Source: Gammaproteobacteria bacterium (GTDB lineage: Bacteria; Pseudomonadota; Gammaproteobacteria; Thiohalomonadales; Thiohalomonadaceae). From it: 6,173 bases of DNA. The stretch spans positions 1-6,173 of the forward strand of contig JALOAT010000094.1 of the NCBI GenBank assembly GCA_023228645.1. Reading direction: 5' to 3'. Of this stretch, positions 1 through 5,030 are shown in pieces. The position numbers were made by a program, and so were the translations under genes. Numbering within the stretch: position 1 is the stretch's first letter; each line of letters opens with the position of its first letter. Below the pieces are notes generated by a model. That model saw only the letters and a list, made by a program, of their open reading frames with translations. It was not told the origin of the DNA and did not search any database.

Positions 1-1
1 C

Positions 2-439
2 GATATGGAAGGTGACAAGGACGAAGACGGAGATGAAGATTCTGACGACACTATGGAAGAATCAACCGATTTCGACTTAACTGAAGAAGATCTACTTGGT
101 CTTGAAGAAGGTTGGTCAGAAGTTAAAGTCTCAATGGATGGCGGTGAACTTGATGGAAAGTTTGCAACTCCAGAAAAGACTGTCAAGACTCCAGTAGCTG
201 ACAAAGAAGAAAAAGAAGTAGACGCCAAAGATATGGTTTCAAAGCAAGATGCCCACAAAGGTTACGAGCGTGAAAAATCACCAGCAGTTGCACCTGCAAA
301 GACCCACGCAACTAACATTATGACATCTGGTAAGAAAGCTTGGTCAGAAGAACATCCAAAAATGGACGGACAAGAACAAGGTGGCGGTAAATTCGCAACC
401 CCAGAAAAGTCAAAGACAACACCAGTTGCTAAGAAGTAA
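2..439 (+). CDS. Acidic prohead core protein, gp67/gp68 position (5' partial)
   Basis: This is the C-terminal part of a protein whose frame is still open at the left edge. The ATG at position 5 has no visible ribosome binding site, so the true start probably lies upstream. The first 35 visible residues are almost entirely Asp/Glu/Ser/Thr, followed by a Lys/Pro/Thr-rich tail. A motif beginning WSE and containing MDG and GKFATPEK occurs twice, at residues 37-67 and 113-144 counted from that Met. The sequence LEE|G at residues 33-36 fits the (L/I)-x-E cleavage rule of T4-type prohead proteases. In T4 the small core proteins gp67 and gp68 lie just before gene 21, which is the position seen here. 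The assignment rests on position and composition, not on recognised homology. As a core protein it would sit inside the prohead with the scaffold and be cut up during maturation. Confidence 0.6.
   Translation, partial: DMEGDKDEDGDEDSDDTMEESTDFDLTEEDLLGLEEGWSEVKVSMDGGELDGKFATPEKTVKTPVADKEEKEVDAKDMVSKQDAHKGYEREKSPAVAPAKTHATNIMTSGKKAWSEEHPKMDGQEQGGGKFATPEKSKTTPVAKK
113..436 (+). repeat. Duplicated WSE...GKFATPEK...TPVA motif in the core protein
   Basis: Two copies of a roughly 31-residue motif are encoded at 113-205 and 341-436. Each reads WSE, then K/V residues, MDG, a Gly/Glu-rich linker, GKFATPEK and TPVA ending in Lys. The copies are 76 residues apart up to the Gly linker and 77 after it, because the second copy has one extra Gly. 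The conserved KFATPEK cores suggest a repeated binding peptide in an otherwise disordered, charged tail. Its partner is unknown; scaffold or capsid shell would be plausible. Confidence 0.75.
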
Positions 440-463
440 TCCTTATAAGAGGTAAAGAAGCAG

Positions 464-1072
464 ATGTTACTAAATGAACATATGACATTTGGCCAAGCTG
501 GTATCATTCGCGAGTCGGATGATAATAAGAATCTTTACCTCAAGGGTTGTTTCATCCAAGGTGATGTAAGAAACCAGAATGGTCGCATTTATCCATTAAA
601 GGAAATTTCGTCAGCTGTTGAAAAAATGACTGACAAAATTAAAAAAGGTTTCCCAATTTTGGGAGAATGCGATCATCCATCCGAATTAACTATTTCGTTA
701 AAAAACGTTTCACACGTTATTACTGAGATACGTTTAGATGGTGCAGACGGTGTTGGTAAGATGAAAATTCTTGACACTGAATATGGTAGACTTGCTAAAA
801 CGTTGGTTGAGGCCGGAATTCCTTTAGGAGTTAGCTCAAGAGGTTCCGGTAATGTTGATGATCGTGGTTATGTTTCAGATTTTGAAATTGTAACCATTGA
901 TTTAGTTGCCACCCCATCAGCACCAGACGCATATCCAAGAGCAATATATGAAGCACTTGGCTTTAAGCACGGTGGTGATAAGATTCAAACTTTAGCAGAA
1001 GCTGTCAGACACGATCCGAAAGCTCAAAAATATCTTTCAAAAGGTATAGTTGAGTGGTTTAAAAGCCTTTAA
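464..1072 (+). CDS. 21: Prohead maturation protease, T4 gp21-like (peptidase S77 type)
   Basis: A 202-residue serine protease expected to act inside the prohead, where it cuts scaffold, core and capsid proteins at (L/I)-x-E sites. T4 gp21 is about the same length. The catalytic His is most likely His71 in GECDHPSE. The nucleophile lies in GVSSRG at Ser124/Ser125, and an acidic partner is probably in the DLVATPS segment (Asp146); the exact triad is inferred from the family. Self-processing sites fit the consensus near both ends: IRE|S (17/18), IYE|A (163/164) and LAE|A (179/180), which would trim flexible tails off a core of about 146 residues. The start at 464 is preferred over Met7 because AAGAGGT lies about 10 bases upstream. 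The gene follows the core protein by 24 bases and is closed by its own terminator. Confidence 0.93.
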   Translation: MLLNEHMTFGQAGIIRESDDNKNLYLKGCFIQGDVRNQNGRIYPLKEISSAVEKMTDKIKKGFPILGECDHPSELTISLKNVSHVITEIRLDGADGVGKMKILDTEYGRLAKTLVEAGIPLGVSSRGSGNVDDRGYVSDFEIVTIDLVATPSAPDAYPRAIYEALGFKHGGDKIQTLAEAVRHDPKAQKYLSKGIVEWFKSL

Positions 1073-1087
1073 TTTCAAATATTAGAT

Positions 1088-1120
1088 AAGGCGCAAGATA
1101 TAACTCTTGCGCCTTTTCTT
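1088..1120 (+). terminator. Intrinsic terminator after the prohead protease gene
   Basis: A perfect 11-bp stem (AAGGCGCAAGA, 1088-1098, with TCTTGCGCCTT, 1105-1115) closes a 6-base loop and runs into TTTTCTT. It begins 15 bases after the protease stop codon. It would separate the core protein/protease unit from the scaffold/capsid unit, so the latter needs its own promoter. Confidence 0.9.
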
Positions 1121-1160
1121 ATCAAAATACCATTAATTCACTAGAATAATCCACCCACAA

Positions 1161-1168
1161 AATAAATA
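1161..1168 (+). promoter_or_regulatory. Putative T4-type late promoter for the scaffold gene
   Basis: AATAAATA differs only in its first base from the T4 late promoter box TATAAATA, which is read by the phage late sigma factor with sliding clamp. It lies after the protease terminator and 125 bases before the scaffold start, giving a leader of about 120 bases. There is no -35 element, as expected for this class. The region is AT-rich, so a chance match is possible, but the capsid gene has a box with the same ATAAATA core. Confidence 0.5.
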
Positions 1169-1233
1169 ACCAGTAGTTTAATACGGTGTTACTGTATTAA
1201 AAAATAATTTTGCCAATTAATTTTGGTGAAAAA

Positions 1234-1271
1234 AACCTCTTAAAAGGAGGCTTAGGTTAGATCATTCTAAC
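1234..1271 (+). other. Structured leader of the scaffold gene: two hairpins
   Basis: Two adjacent inverted repeats lie just before the scaffold ribosome binding site. The first pairs CCTCTT (1236-1241) with AAGGAGG (1244-1250); it includes a G-U pair and a very short loop, and it buries a strong Shine-Dalgarno-like AAGGAGG that has no start codon at a usable distance. The second is a perfect 6-bp stem, GTTAGA (1256-1261) with TCTAAC (1266-1271), around the loop TCAT. An alternative pairing of AACCT (1234-1238) with AGGTT (1254-1258) would compete with the first hairpin. A role in translation control or mRNA stability is inferred only. Confidence 0.45.
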
Positions 1272-1293
1272 ATAACCCTTAGGAGAAAATAAA

Positions 1294-2496
1294 ATGAATG
1301 ACATTCTAAAACCATTGCTTGAAAGCGATCTCTTGTCTGAAGACGTTAAGGTTCAGATTTCAGAAGCATTCGAAGCTAAGATTGCAGAAGTCCGCGACGA
1401 AGTTGAAACCCAACTTCGTGAGGAAATGGCAAACCGCTTTGAGCACGATCGTGAAGCATTAATTAATGCAGTTTCACAAATGGTTGAGGAAGCATTGCAA
1501 GTTGAATTGGAAGAATTCCAAGCTGATCGTCAAGCTGTTGTTGAAGATCGTGTGCGTTTGGCAAATCAAATTACCGAAAATGCACAACAAAGCAAGGATG
1601 AAATGGTAAAGCGTCTTGAAGTTATGGAAAGCTTCATCCTCAACGTTCTCAAAGAAGAAATCGTTGAGTTTGAATCAGACCGTAAGAGTTTGAAAGAAGC
1701 TAAAGCTGAATATGAAACTTCACTCGCAGAGCAGACTCAAGCATCAGAAGCTAAGTTAGCTAATACTATTGAAGCATTGACACAGTTTGTAACTGAAAAT
1801 CTACATACTGAGTTGAAAGAGTTTAAGAAAGAGCGTCAGGGTCTTGTCGAACAGCGCGAAAAGCTCGTTAAGGAAGGTAAGATCAAGCTTGAAGAAGCAC
1901 GTCGTGATTTGATTAACCGTACAGCAACAATAGTTGAAGAACAAACAAATGCCTGGATGAAGGACGAAATGGTTCAACTTCATGAAGATATCGTCGAAAG
2001 CCGTAAAAATGCATTTGGTAAGAAAATTTTCGAACAATTTGAAGCAGAATTTGCTTCACTATTCTTCTCGAAGAACAGTGTTGTTCGTGATCTCCGAGCA
2101 CAGCTCGAAGAAGCTAAAGCAGAAGCAGCAAACGCATCTACACTTCTTGAATCAGCGCAAGTTGAAGCTAAAGAAGCTAAGAAGCGTCAAATGATTGCAG
2201 AAAGCACAGCGAAACGTTCTGCTACTTTGAATGAATTGCTTGGTAAGTTGAATGGTAAGGCAAGAGAAAATATGGCCCATCTTCTTGAAGGTGTTGCTAC
2301 TGAAAATCTCAACAGTGCCTTCTCAAAATATTTGCCATCTATCACCTCAACAGTTAGCAAGCAACCAACTCGTTTAGTTGAAAGCAAGAAAGTAGAAGTT
2401 AGTGGAAATAGAAAGCCACAAATTATACAAGAATCTGTTGAAACTGACCAAGAAGATGTCGATTTGGGCGAAATCAAGCGCCTTGCCGGCATTTAA
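1294..2496 (+). CDS. 22: Prohead scaffold (major core) protein, T4 gp22-like
   Basis: A 400-residue, very Glu/Lys/Ala-rich protein that should be almost entirely alpha-helical coiled coil from about residue 15 to 325, with a low-complexity tail ending DLGEIKRLAGI. It lies between the gp21-like protease and the gp23-like capsid genes, the gene 22 position, and would form the internal scaffold around which the capsid shell grows before the protease destroys it. At least ten (L/I)-x-E sites followed by Ala, Gly or Ser are present, for example after Glu10, 24, 135, 201, 273, 286, 303, 332, 363 and 380, which suits full degradation. Residues 60-212 form three exact 51-residue repeats. The protein is much longer than T4 gp22 (269 residues). 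AGGAG at 1281-1285 sits 8 bases before the ATG. The call rests on position and composition; scaffold sequences diverge quickly. Confidence 0.88.
   Translation: MNDILKPLLESDLLSEDVKVQISEAFEAKIAEVRDEVETQLREEMANRFEHDREALINAVSQMVEEALQVELEEFQADRQAVVEDRVRLANQITENAQQSKDEMVKRLEVMESFILNVLKEEIVEFESDRKSLKEAKAEYETSLAEQTQASEAKLANTIEALTQFVTENLHTELKEFKKERQGLVEQREKLVKEGKIKLEEARRDLINRTATIVEEQTNAWMKDEMVQLHEDIVESRKNAFGKKIFEQFEAEFASLFFSKNSVVRDLRAQLEEAKAEAANASTLLESAQVEAKEAKKRQMIAESTAKRSATLNELLGKLNGKARENMAHLLEGVATENLNSAFSKYLPSITSTVSKQPTRLVESKKVEVSGNRKPQIIQESVETDQEDVDLGEIKRLAGI
1471..1929 (+). repeat. Three tandem 51-residue (153-base) coiled-coil repeats in the scaffold
   Basis: Residues 60-110, 111-161 and 162-212 align without gaps. 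Leu68/119/170, Glu74/125/176, Phe75/126/177 and Arg79/130/181 recur at exactly 51-residue spacing. The shared pattern is roughly V-x-E-x-L-x-x-E-(L/I)-x-E-F-x-x-(D/E)-R-x-x-(L/V). The copies are diverged at DNA level. A degenerate fourth copy may lie at about residues 213-237 (IVEE...VESR), shifted by two or three residues. Fifty-one residues equal one heptad plus four hendecads, compatible with a nearly straight helical bundle; that structural reading is inference. Confidence 0.8.
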
Positions 2497-2497
2497 A

Positions 2498-2505
2498 CAT
2501 AAATA
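2498..2505 (+). promoter_or_regulatory. Putative T4-type late promoter for the major capsid gene
   Basis: CATAAATA starts one base after the scaffold stop codon and differs from TATAAATA only in its first base. Transcription would begin around 2511-2515, leaving a leader of about 30 bases before the capsid ATG. A separate strong late promoter for gene 23 is known in T4, and a capsid gene needs more transcript than its scaffold. The strong ribosome binding site AAGGAG (2528-2533) follows. Confidence 0.6.
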
Positions 2506-2544
2506 TTAACATAAAAGAGCTTTACAAAAGGAGAGCTATAGAAA

Positions 2545-3744
2545 ATGTCTAAACTCTTTGAATCCAAATGGCAGCAAACCAAAGAGACCCTTCTTGAAGG
2601 TCTCGAAGGTCAACGCCGCAATACTATGGGTGTAGTCCTCGACAACACACGCAACAGCCTTGGCGCTGGCCGTGGTTTCTTGGCAGAATCCGCAACACCA
2701 GGTGCAACATCAGCAGGTAACGTAGCAACCCTTAATAAGGTTATCCTCCCAGTTATCCGCCGTGTTATGCCAACCGTTATCGCTAACGAATTGATTGGCG
2801 TTCAGCCAATGACTGGCCCAGTTGGTCAGATCCACACTTTGCGCGTTCGTTACGCTGATACTTTCGGTTCACCAACCGCAGTTACCGCTGGTACTGAAGC
2901 CCTCGGTCCATTCGAAATGGCTAAGTTCTACTCAGGTAACGGTGATAGTGCAAGCCCAGCAGCAGCTGATACTTCAACTCTTGAAGGTTTGCCAGGTAAC
3001 CGTATCCAAGTTCAAGTCCTTCGTGAAACCGTCGAAGCTAAGACCCGCAAGCTATCAGCTCGCTGGACCCCAGAAGCTTCACAAGACGCAATGGCACAAC
3101 AAGGCATTGATCTTGAAACTGAAATCACCGCTGCTTTGGCACAGGAAATCACCGCAGAAATCGACCAAACAATTTTGGCTAACCTCCGCGCTCTTCCAGG
3201 TGCTCCAGCCGTAACTTACGATCAGAACCTCGTTTCTGGTACTGCAACTTACGTTGGTGACGAACACGCTGCACTTGCAACCTTAATTATGCACCGCGCT
3301 AACGTTATCGCTCAGCGTACACGTCGTGGCGTTGGTAACTGGGTTGTTGTTTCCCCAACTGCTTTGACTGTATTGCAGTCAGCTTCAACTTCAGCTTTCG
3401 CTCGTACCACTGAAGGTACATTCCAAGGCCCAACAAACACCAAGTTTGTCGGCGTTTTGAACAGCAGCATGAAAGTTTATGTTGACCAGTTTGCTAACGA
3501 CACAACTCCAGTTCTCGTCGGTTACAAGGGCGAAGGTACAGAAGTTGACGCAGCAGCATATTACTGCCCATACATTCCATTGATGAGCTCAGGTATCCTA
3601 ACAGATCCTAACACACTTGAACAAGTTGTTGGTTTCACCACACGTTATGGTTACTTGGCACTCACCAACAGCGCAAGCAGCTTCGGTAACGCAGCTGACT
3701 ACTTGGGCTTGATCGGTATGTCAGCAAATACCCGTTTCTTCTAA
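2545..3744 (+). CDS. 23: Major capsid protein precursor, T4 gp23-like
   Basis: A 399-residue HK97-fold capsid protein of the T4 family that forms the hexamers of the head shell. The family match is clearest at residues 66-97, with IRRVMPTVIANELIGVQPM and then TGPVGQIHTLRVRYA, and at the C-terminal DPNTLEQVVGFTTRYGY. The N-terminal 48 residues form a charged propeptide ending LAE48|S49, a precise match to the prohead protease rule and analogous to the Glu65|Ala66 cut of T4 gp23; mature protein would have 351 residues. Another candidate site, LLE18|G19, lies inside the propeptide. The protein is much shorter than T4 gp23 (521 residues), suggesting that surface insertions are reduced or absent. 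AAGGAG lies 11 bases before the ATG. Codon use is strongly biased to C-ending codons (AAC, CGC, CTC, ATC), unlike the neighbours, as expected for the most highly expressed gene. Confidence 0.96.
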   Translation: MSKLFESKWQQTKETLLEGLEGQRRNTMGVVLDNTRNSLGAGRGFLAESATPGATSAGNVATLNKVILPVIRRVMPTVIANELIGVQPMTGPVGQIHTLRVRYADTFGSPTAVTAGTEALGPFEMAKFYSGNGDSASPAAADTSTLEGLPGNRIQVQVLRETVEAKTRKLSARWTPEASQDAMAQQGIDLETEITAALAQEITAEIDQTILANLRALPGAPAVTYDQNLVSGTATYVGDEHAALATLIMHRANVIAQRTRRGVGNWVVVSPTALTVLQSASTSAFARTTEGTFQGPTNTKFVGVLNSSMKVYVDQFANDTTPVLVGYKGEGTEVDAAAYYCPYIPLMSSGILTDPNTLEQVVGFTTRYGYLALTNSASSFGNAADYLGLIGMSANTRFF

Positions 3745-3770
3745 GTTTTACTTAAAAAGATACAAGATTG

Positions 3771-3797
3771 GGGCGGATCGAAAGGTCCGCCCTTTTT
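3771..3797 (+). terminator. GAAA-tetraloop intrinsic terminator after the capsid gene
   Basis: GGGCGGATC (3771-3779) pairs with GGTCCGCCC (3784-3792) to give nine base pairs, one of them G-U. The stem is closed by C-G around a GAAA tetraloop, a very stable fold, and is followed by TTTTT (3793-3797). It ends the late head-gene transcript 15 bases before the next promoter begins. Confidence 0.93.
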
Positions 3798-3811
3798 CTA
3801 TGGATCGGTGA

Positions 3812-3839
3812 TTGACATACAAATTGGTTATGTTATGTT
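3812..3839 (+). promoter_or_regulatory. Sigma70-type promoter driving the small-gene cluster
   Basis: A perfect -35 TTGACA (3812-3817) is followed after 16 bases by the -10 TATGTT (3834-3839), which keeps four of six consensus bases including the key A and last T. A TG at 3831-3832 gives an extended -10. TATGTT is repeated at 3829-3834. Transcription should start near 3846, just before the ribosome binding site of the first small gene. It would be read by unmodified host polymerase, unlike the late boxes upstream, so the downstream genes are probably early. Confidence 0.8.
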
Positions 3840-3861
3840 GTCCACACGATATGGAGTAGAT

Positions 3862-3990
3862 ATGAAAAAATATCTGAAAAAAATTGCAGCTATTGGCATA
3901 ATACTTTATATGGCACAAGCTATGGTTGGTATATATTACGGCATTCAGCTTGGAATATATGTCTCTCAAGAACTTCAAGAAAGGAAATAA
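3862..3990 (+). CDS. Small single-pass membrane peptide, 42 residues, function unknown
   Basis: A Lys-rich N-terminus (MKKYLKK) is followed by a hydrophobic, Ile/Gly/Tyr-rich helix at about residues 8-34 and a charged tail ending QELQERK. This is one transmembrane segment, probably with the basic N-terminus inside by the positive-inside rule. There is no lipobox and no obvious signal peptidase site. The start at 3862 is preferred because GGAG (3853-3856) sits 5 bases upstream; an in-frame GTG at 3808 lies ahead of the predicted transcription start and can be excluded. It is the first gene after the sigma70-type promoter, and the next gene starts 1 base after its stop. Membrane peptides of this size in early phage regions can modify the host envelope or act in lysis control or exclusion, but nothing here specifies which. 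Confidence 0.7.
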   Translation: MKKYLKKIAAIGIILYMAQAMVGIYYGIQLGIYVSQELQERK

Positions 3991-3994
3991 CGTG
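3981..3994 (+). promoter_or_regulatory. Ribosome binding site fixing a GTG start
   Basis: AAGGAA (3981-3986) lies inside the last codons of the membrane peptide gene, 5 bases before a GTG at 3992. It marks this GTG as the start of the next gene rather than the in-frame ATG at 3926, which would overlap the membrane peptide by 65 bases and has no Shine-Dalgarno sequence. The two genes are probably translationally coupled. Confidence 0.75.
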
Positions 3995-4363
3995 GCTCTC
4001 AACGAAGAACAGCTTGATACGCATTCGGTACCTAAAGGCTTTGGGCTATATGCATATCTGGATGCTGAAGCCCGCAGTAAGTCTGCTCTTATTAATCGTC
4101 CAGATAAGTTTGATTCTAATCACCTTGCAAAGGTCGCTCAGTTGGAGGCTATTGTTAGAAAGTTTTTCTCTAAGAGTAAGAAAATTTACATTACCCATCG
4201 TGAAGATGGTCTTTTCACTGTTGTGAAGGTTGATGACGTAATTTTCCCTAATTGGCTCAAACGAGAAGAAAAAGATCAATTTGAGATTGATATTCAAACT
4301 ATTGGGGCTATTCCTCGCAATCATAAGAACACGGCTGCCCGTTCTTACAAAATTAAATGCTAA
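3992..4363 (+). CDS. Conserved-looking hypothetical protein, 123 residues, GTG start
   Basis: I do not recognise this protein. It is soluble, mixed alpha/beta by composition and net basic, with no signal peptide or membrane segment. Residues 12-40 contain an aromatic GFGLYAYL stretch. Residues 45-62 could form a helix (LAKVAQLEAIVRKFF), followed by alternating strand-like segments KKIYITHREDGLFTVVKVDDVIF, and the C-terminal 20 residues are basic (RNHKNTAARSYKIKC). It follows the membrane peptide by 1 base and precedes the DUF2158-like gene by 10 bases, so it belongs to the same transcript. The compact basic strand/helix make-up would suit nucleic-acid or host-protein binding, but this is speculation. 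Confidence 0.75.
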   Translation: MALNEEQLDTHSVPKGFGLYAYLDAEARSKSALINRPDKFDSNHLAKVAQLEAIVRKFFSKSKKIYITHREDGLFTVVKVDDVIFPNWLKREEKDQFEIDIQTIGAIPRNHKNTAARSYKIKC

Positions 4364-4373
4364 AGGGATAACT

Positions 4374-4538
4374 ATGTTTACTATTGGTAATGTGGTCCGT
4401 CTCAAGCGTAGTATTGGTCCAAATATGACTGTTGACTATGCTGACGAAAATGTGGTAATATGTATATGGTTCAATACACGAAACGAGTTGCAAGAAGAAC
4501 GGTTTCGTCCTGAACTTTTAGAGTTAGTAAGGGAGTAA
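4374..4538 (+). CDS. DUF2158/YodC-like small protein, 54 residues
   Basis: The pattern F-x-I-G-N-V-V-R-L-K, then G-P-x-M-T-V, then V-x-C/I-x-W-F and a terminal ELQEERFRPELLELV is what I recognise from the DUF2158 (YodC-like) family, small proteins with an SH3-like beta-barrel appearance and no established function; here the Cys of ICIWF is kept. Length is typical of the family. The start at 4374 is supported by AAAGGG (4362-4367), which overlaps the stop of the previous gene, 6 bases upstream; an in-frame ATG at 4281 would give an implausible N-terminus inside the preceding gene. The next gene starts 4 bases after the stop, indicating a shared operon. Recognition is from memory of the family pattern. 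Confidence 0.75.
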   Translation: MFTIGNVVRLKRSIGPNMTVDYADENVVICIWFNTRNELQEERFRPELLELVRE

Positions 4539-4542
4539 GTGA

Positions 4543-5007
4543 ATGACTATTTTTGATAAAGTGAAGGCAAAAAATATTGAACTTAGGAAGGCTCGAGATC
4601 CTCTAGCTTCCGTTCTTGGCAGTGCTATTAATCTTGCCCAGCTTAATGCCAAGGAACGAGCACTCAAGACGAAAACTGATATTAATGTTAGTGATGAGGA
4701 TATCATTTCTGCTCTTCGTAAGATGATTAAGCAGTGTGATGATATGATTTCTGTGGCTCCTGAGACTTCAGAACAATATCAGAACGCAACAAATGAAAAA
4801 CAATTACTTGTTAGTGTTCTCCCTCAAGAAACATCAATTCAAGATATTAAGGAAGCTATTGTTACCTTGATGGCTGGTGAAGATGATTTTTCAATGAAGC
4901 ATATGGGACGAATTATGACCCATTTGAACGAAAAATTTGGTACTGCGCTTAATAAAGCTACAGCTTCACAAGAAGTTAAAAAGTATCTCTCAACTATGAA
5001 CCAATAA
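4543..5007 (+). CDS. YqeY/GatB-tail-like protein
   Basis: A 154-residue helical protein resembling bacterial YqeY, which shares a fold with the tRNA-binding C-terminal domain of GatB (the amidotransferase subunit that converts mischarged Glu-tRNA to Gln-tRNA). Visible family features are the N-terminal R-x-x-R helix, the SDEDIISALRKMIKQ segment (about residues 50-65), the E-x-x-LL-x-x-LP-x-E step (residues 84-97), and the C-terminal MGRIMTHLNEKFG helix-turn followed by KATASQEVKKYL. Its length is close to the usual 148 or so residues. No amidotransferase catalytic subunit is present in the window. AAGGGAG (4529-4535) lies 7 bases before the ATG. It is the last gene of the small-gene operon. 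A role in tRNA or translation modulation is suggested by fold only; the function of YqeY itself is not settled. Confidence 0.85.
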   Translation: MTIFDKVKAKNIELRKARDPLASVLGSAINLAQLNAKERALKTKTDINVSDEDIISALRKMIKQCDDMISVAPETSEQYQNATNEKQLLVSVLPQETSIQDIKEAIVTLMAGEDDFSMKHMGRIMTHLNEKFGTALNKATASQEVKKYLSTMNQ

Positions 5008-5030
5008 AAAAGGGGCTCGCGCCCCTTTTT
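5007..5030. terminator. Bidirectional terminator between convergent operons
   Basis: AAAAAGGGGC (5007-5016) pairs perfectly with GCCCCTTTTT (5021-5030) around the loop TCGC. The A/T arms give a U-tract on both strands, so the hairpin can stop plus-strand transcription from the YqeY-like gene and minus-strand transcription from the kinase gene. It overlaps the last base of the YqeY-like stop codon on the left and two bases of the kinase stop codon on the right. Confidence 0.93.

Noticed and set aside
1213..1225. CCAA...TTGG inverted repeat in the scaffold leader
   Set aside because: Only four base pairs can form and the inner bases do not pair; too weak to call.
2187..2492. 101-codon minus-strand open frame inside the scaffold gene
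   Set aside because: It is a shadow frame opposite a strongly supported coding region, with no ribosome binding site and no recognisable protein.
3808..3861. In-frame upstream extension of the membrane peptide gene starting at GTG 3808
   Set aside because: It overlaps the sigma70-type promoter and lies before the predicted transcription start; the ATG at 3862 has a good GGAG 5 bases upstream.
3926..3991. Extended N-terminus of the 123-residue protein from ATG 3926
   Set aside because: It would overlap the membrane peptide gene almost fully and has no ribosome binding site; the GTG at 3992 has AAGGAA at ideal spacing.
4281..4373. Extended N-terminus of the DUF2158-like protein from ATG 4281
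   Set aside because: It lies inside the preceding gene in another frame, reads as a non-family sequence, and the 4374 start has its own ribosome binding site.
4046..4405. 119-codon minus-strand open frame opposite the small-gene cluster
   Set aside because: It is antisense to two genes with good ribosome binding sites and tight operon spacing; its translation resembles no family.
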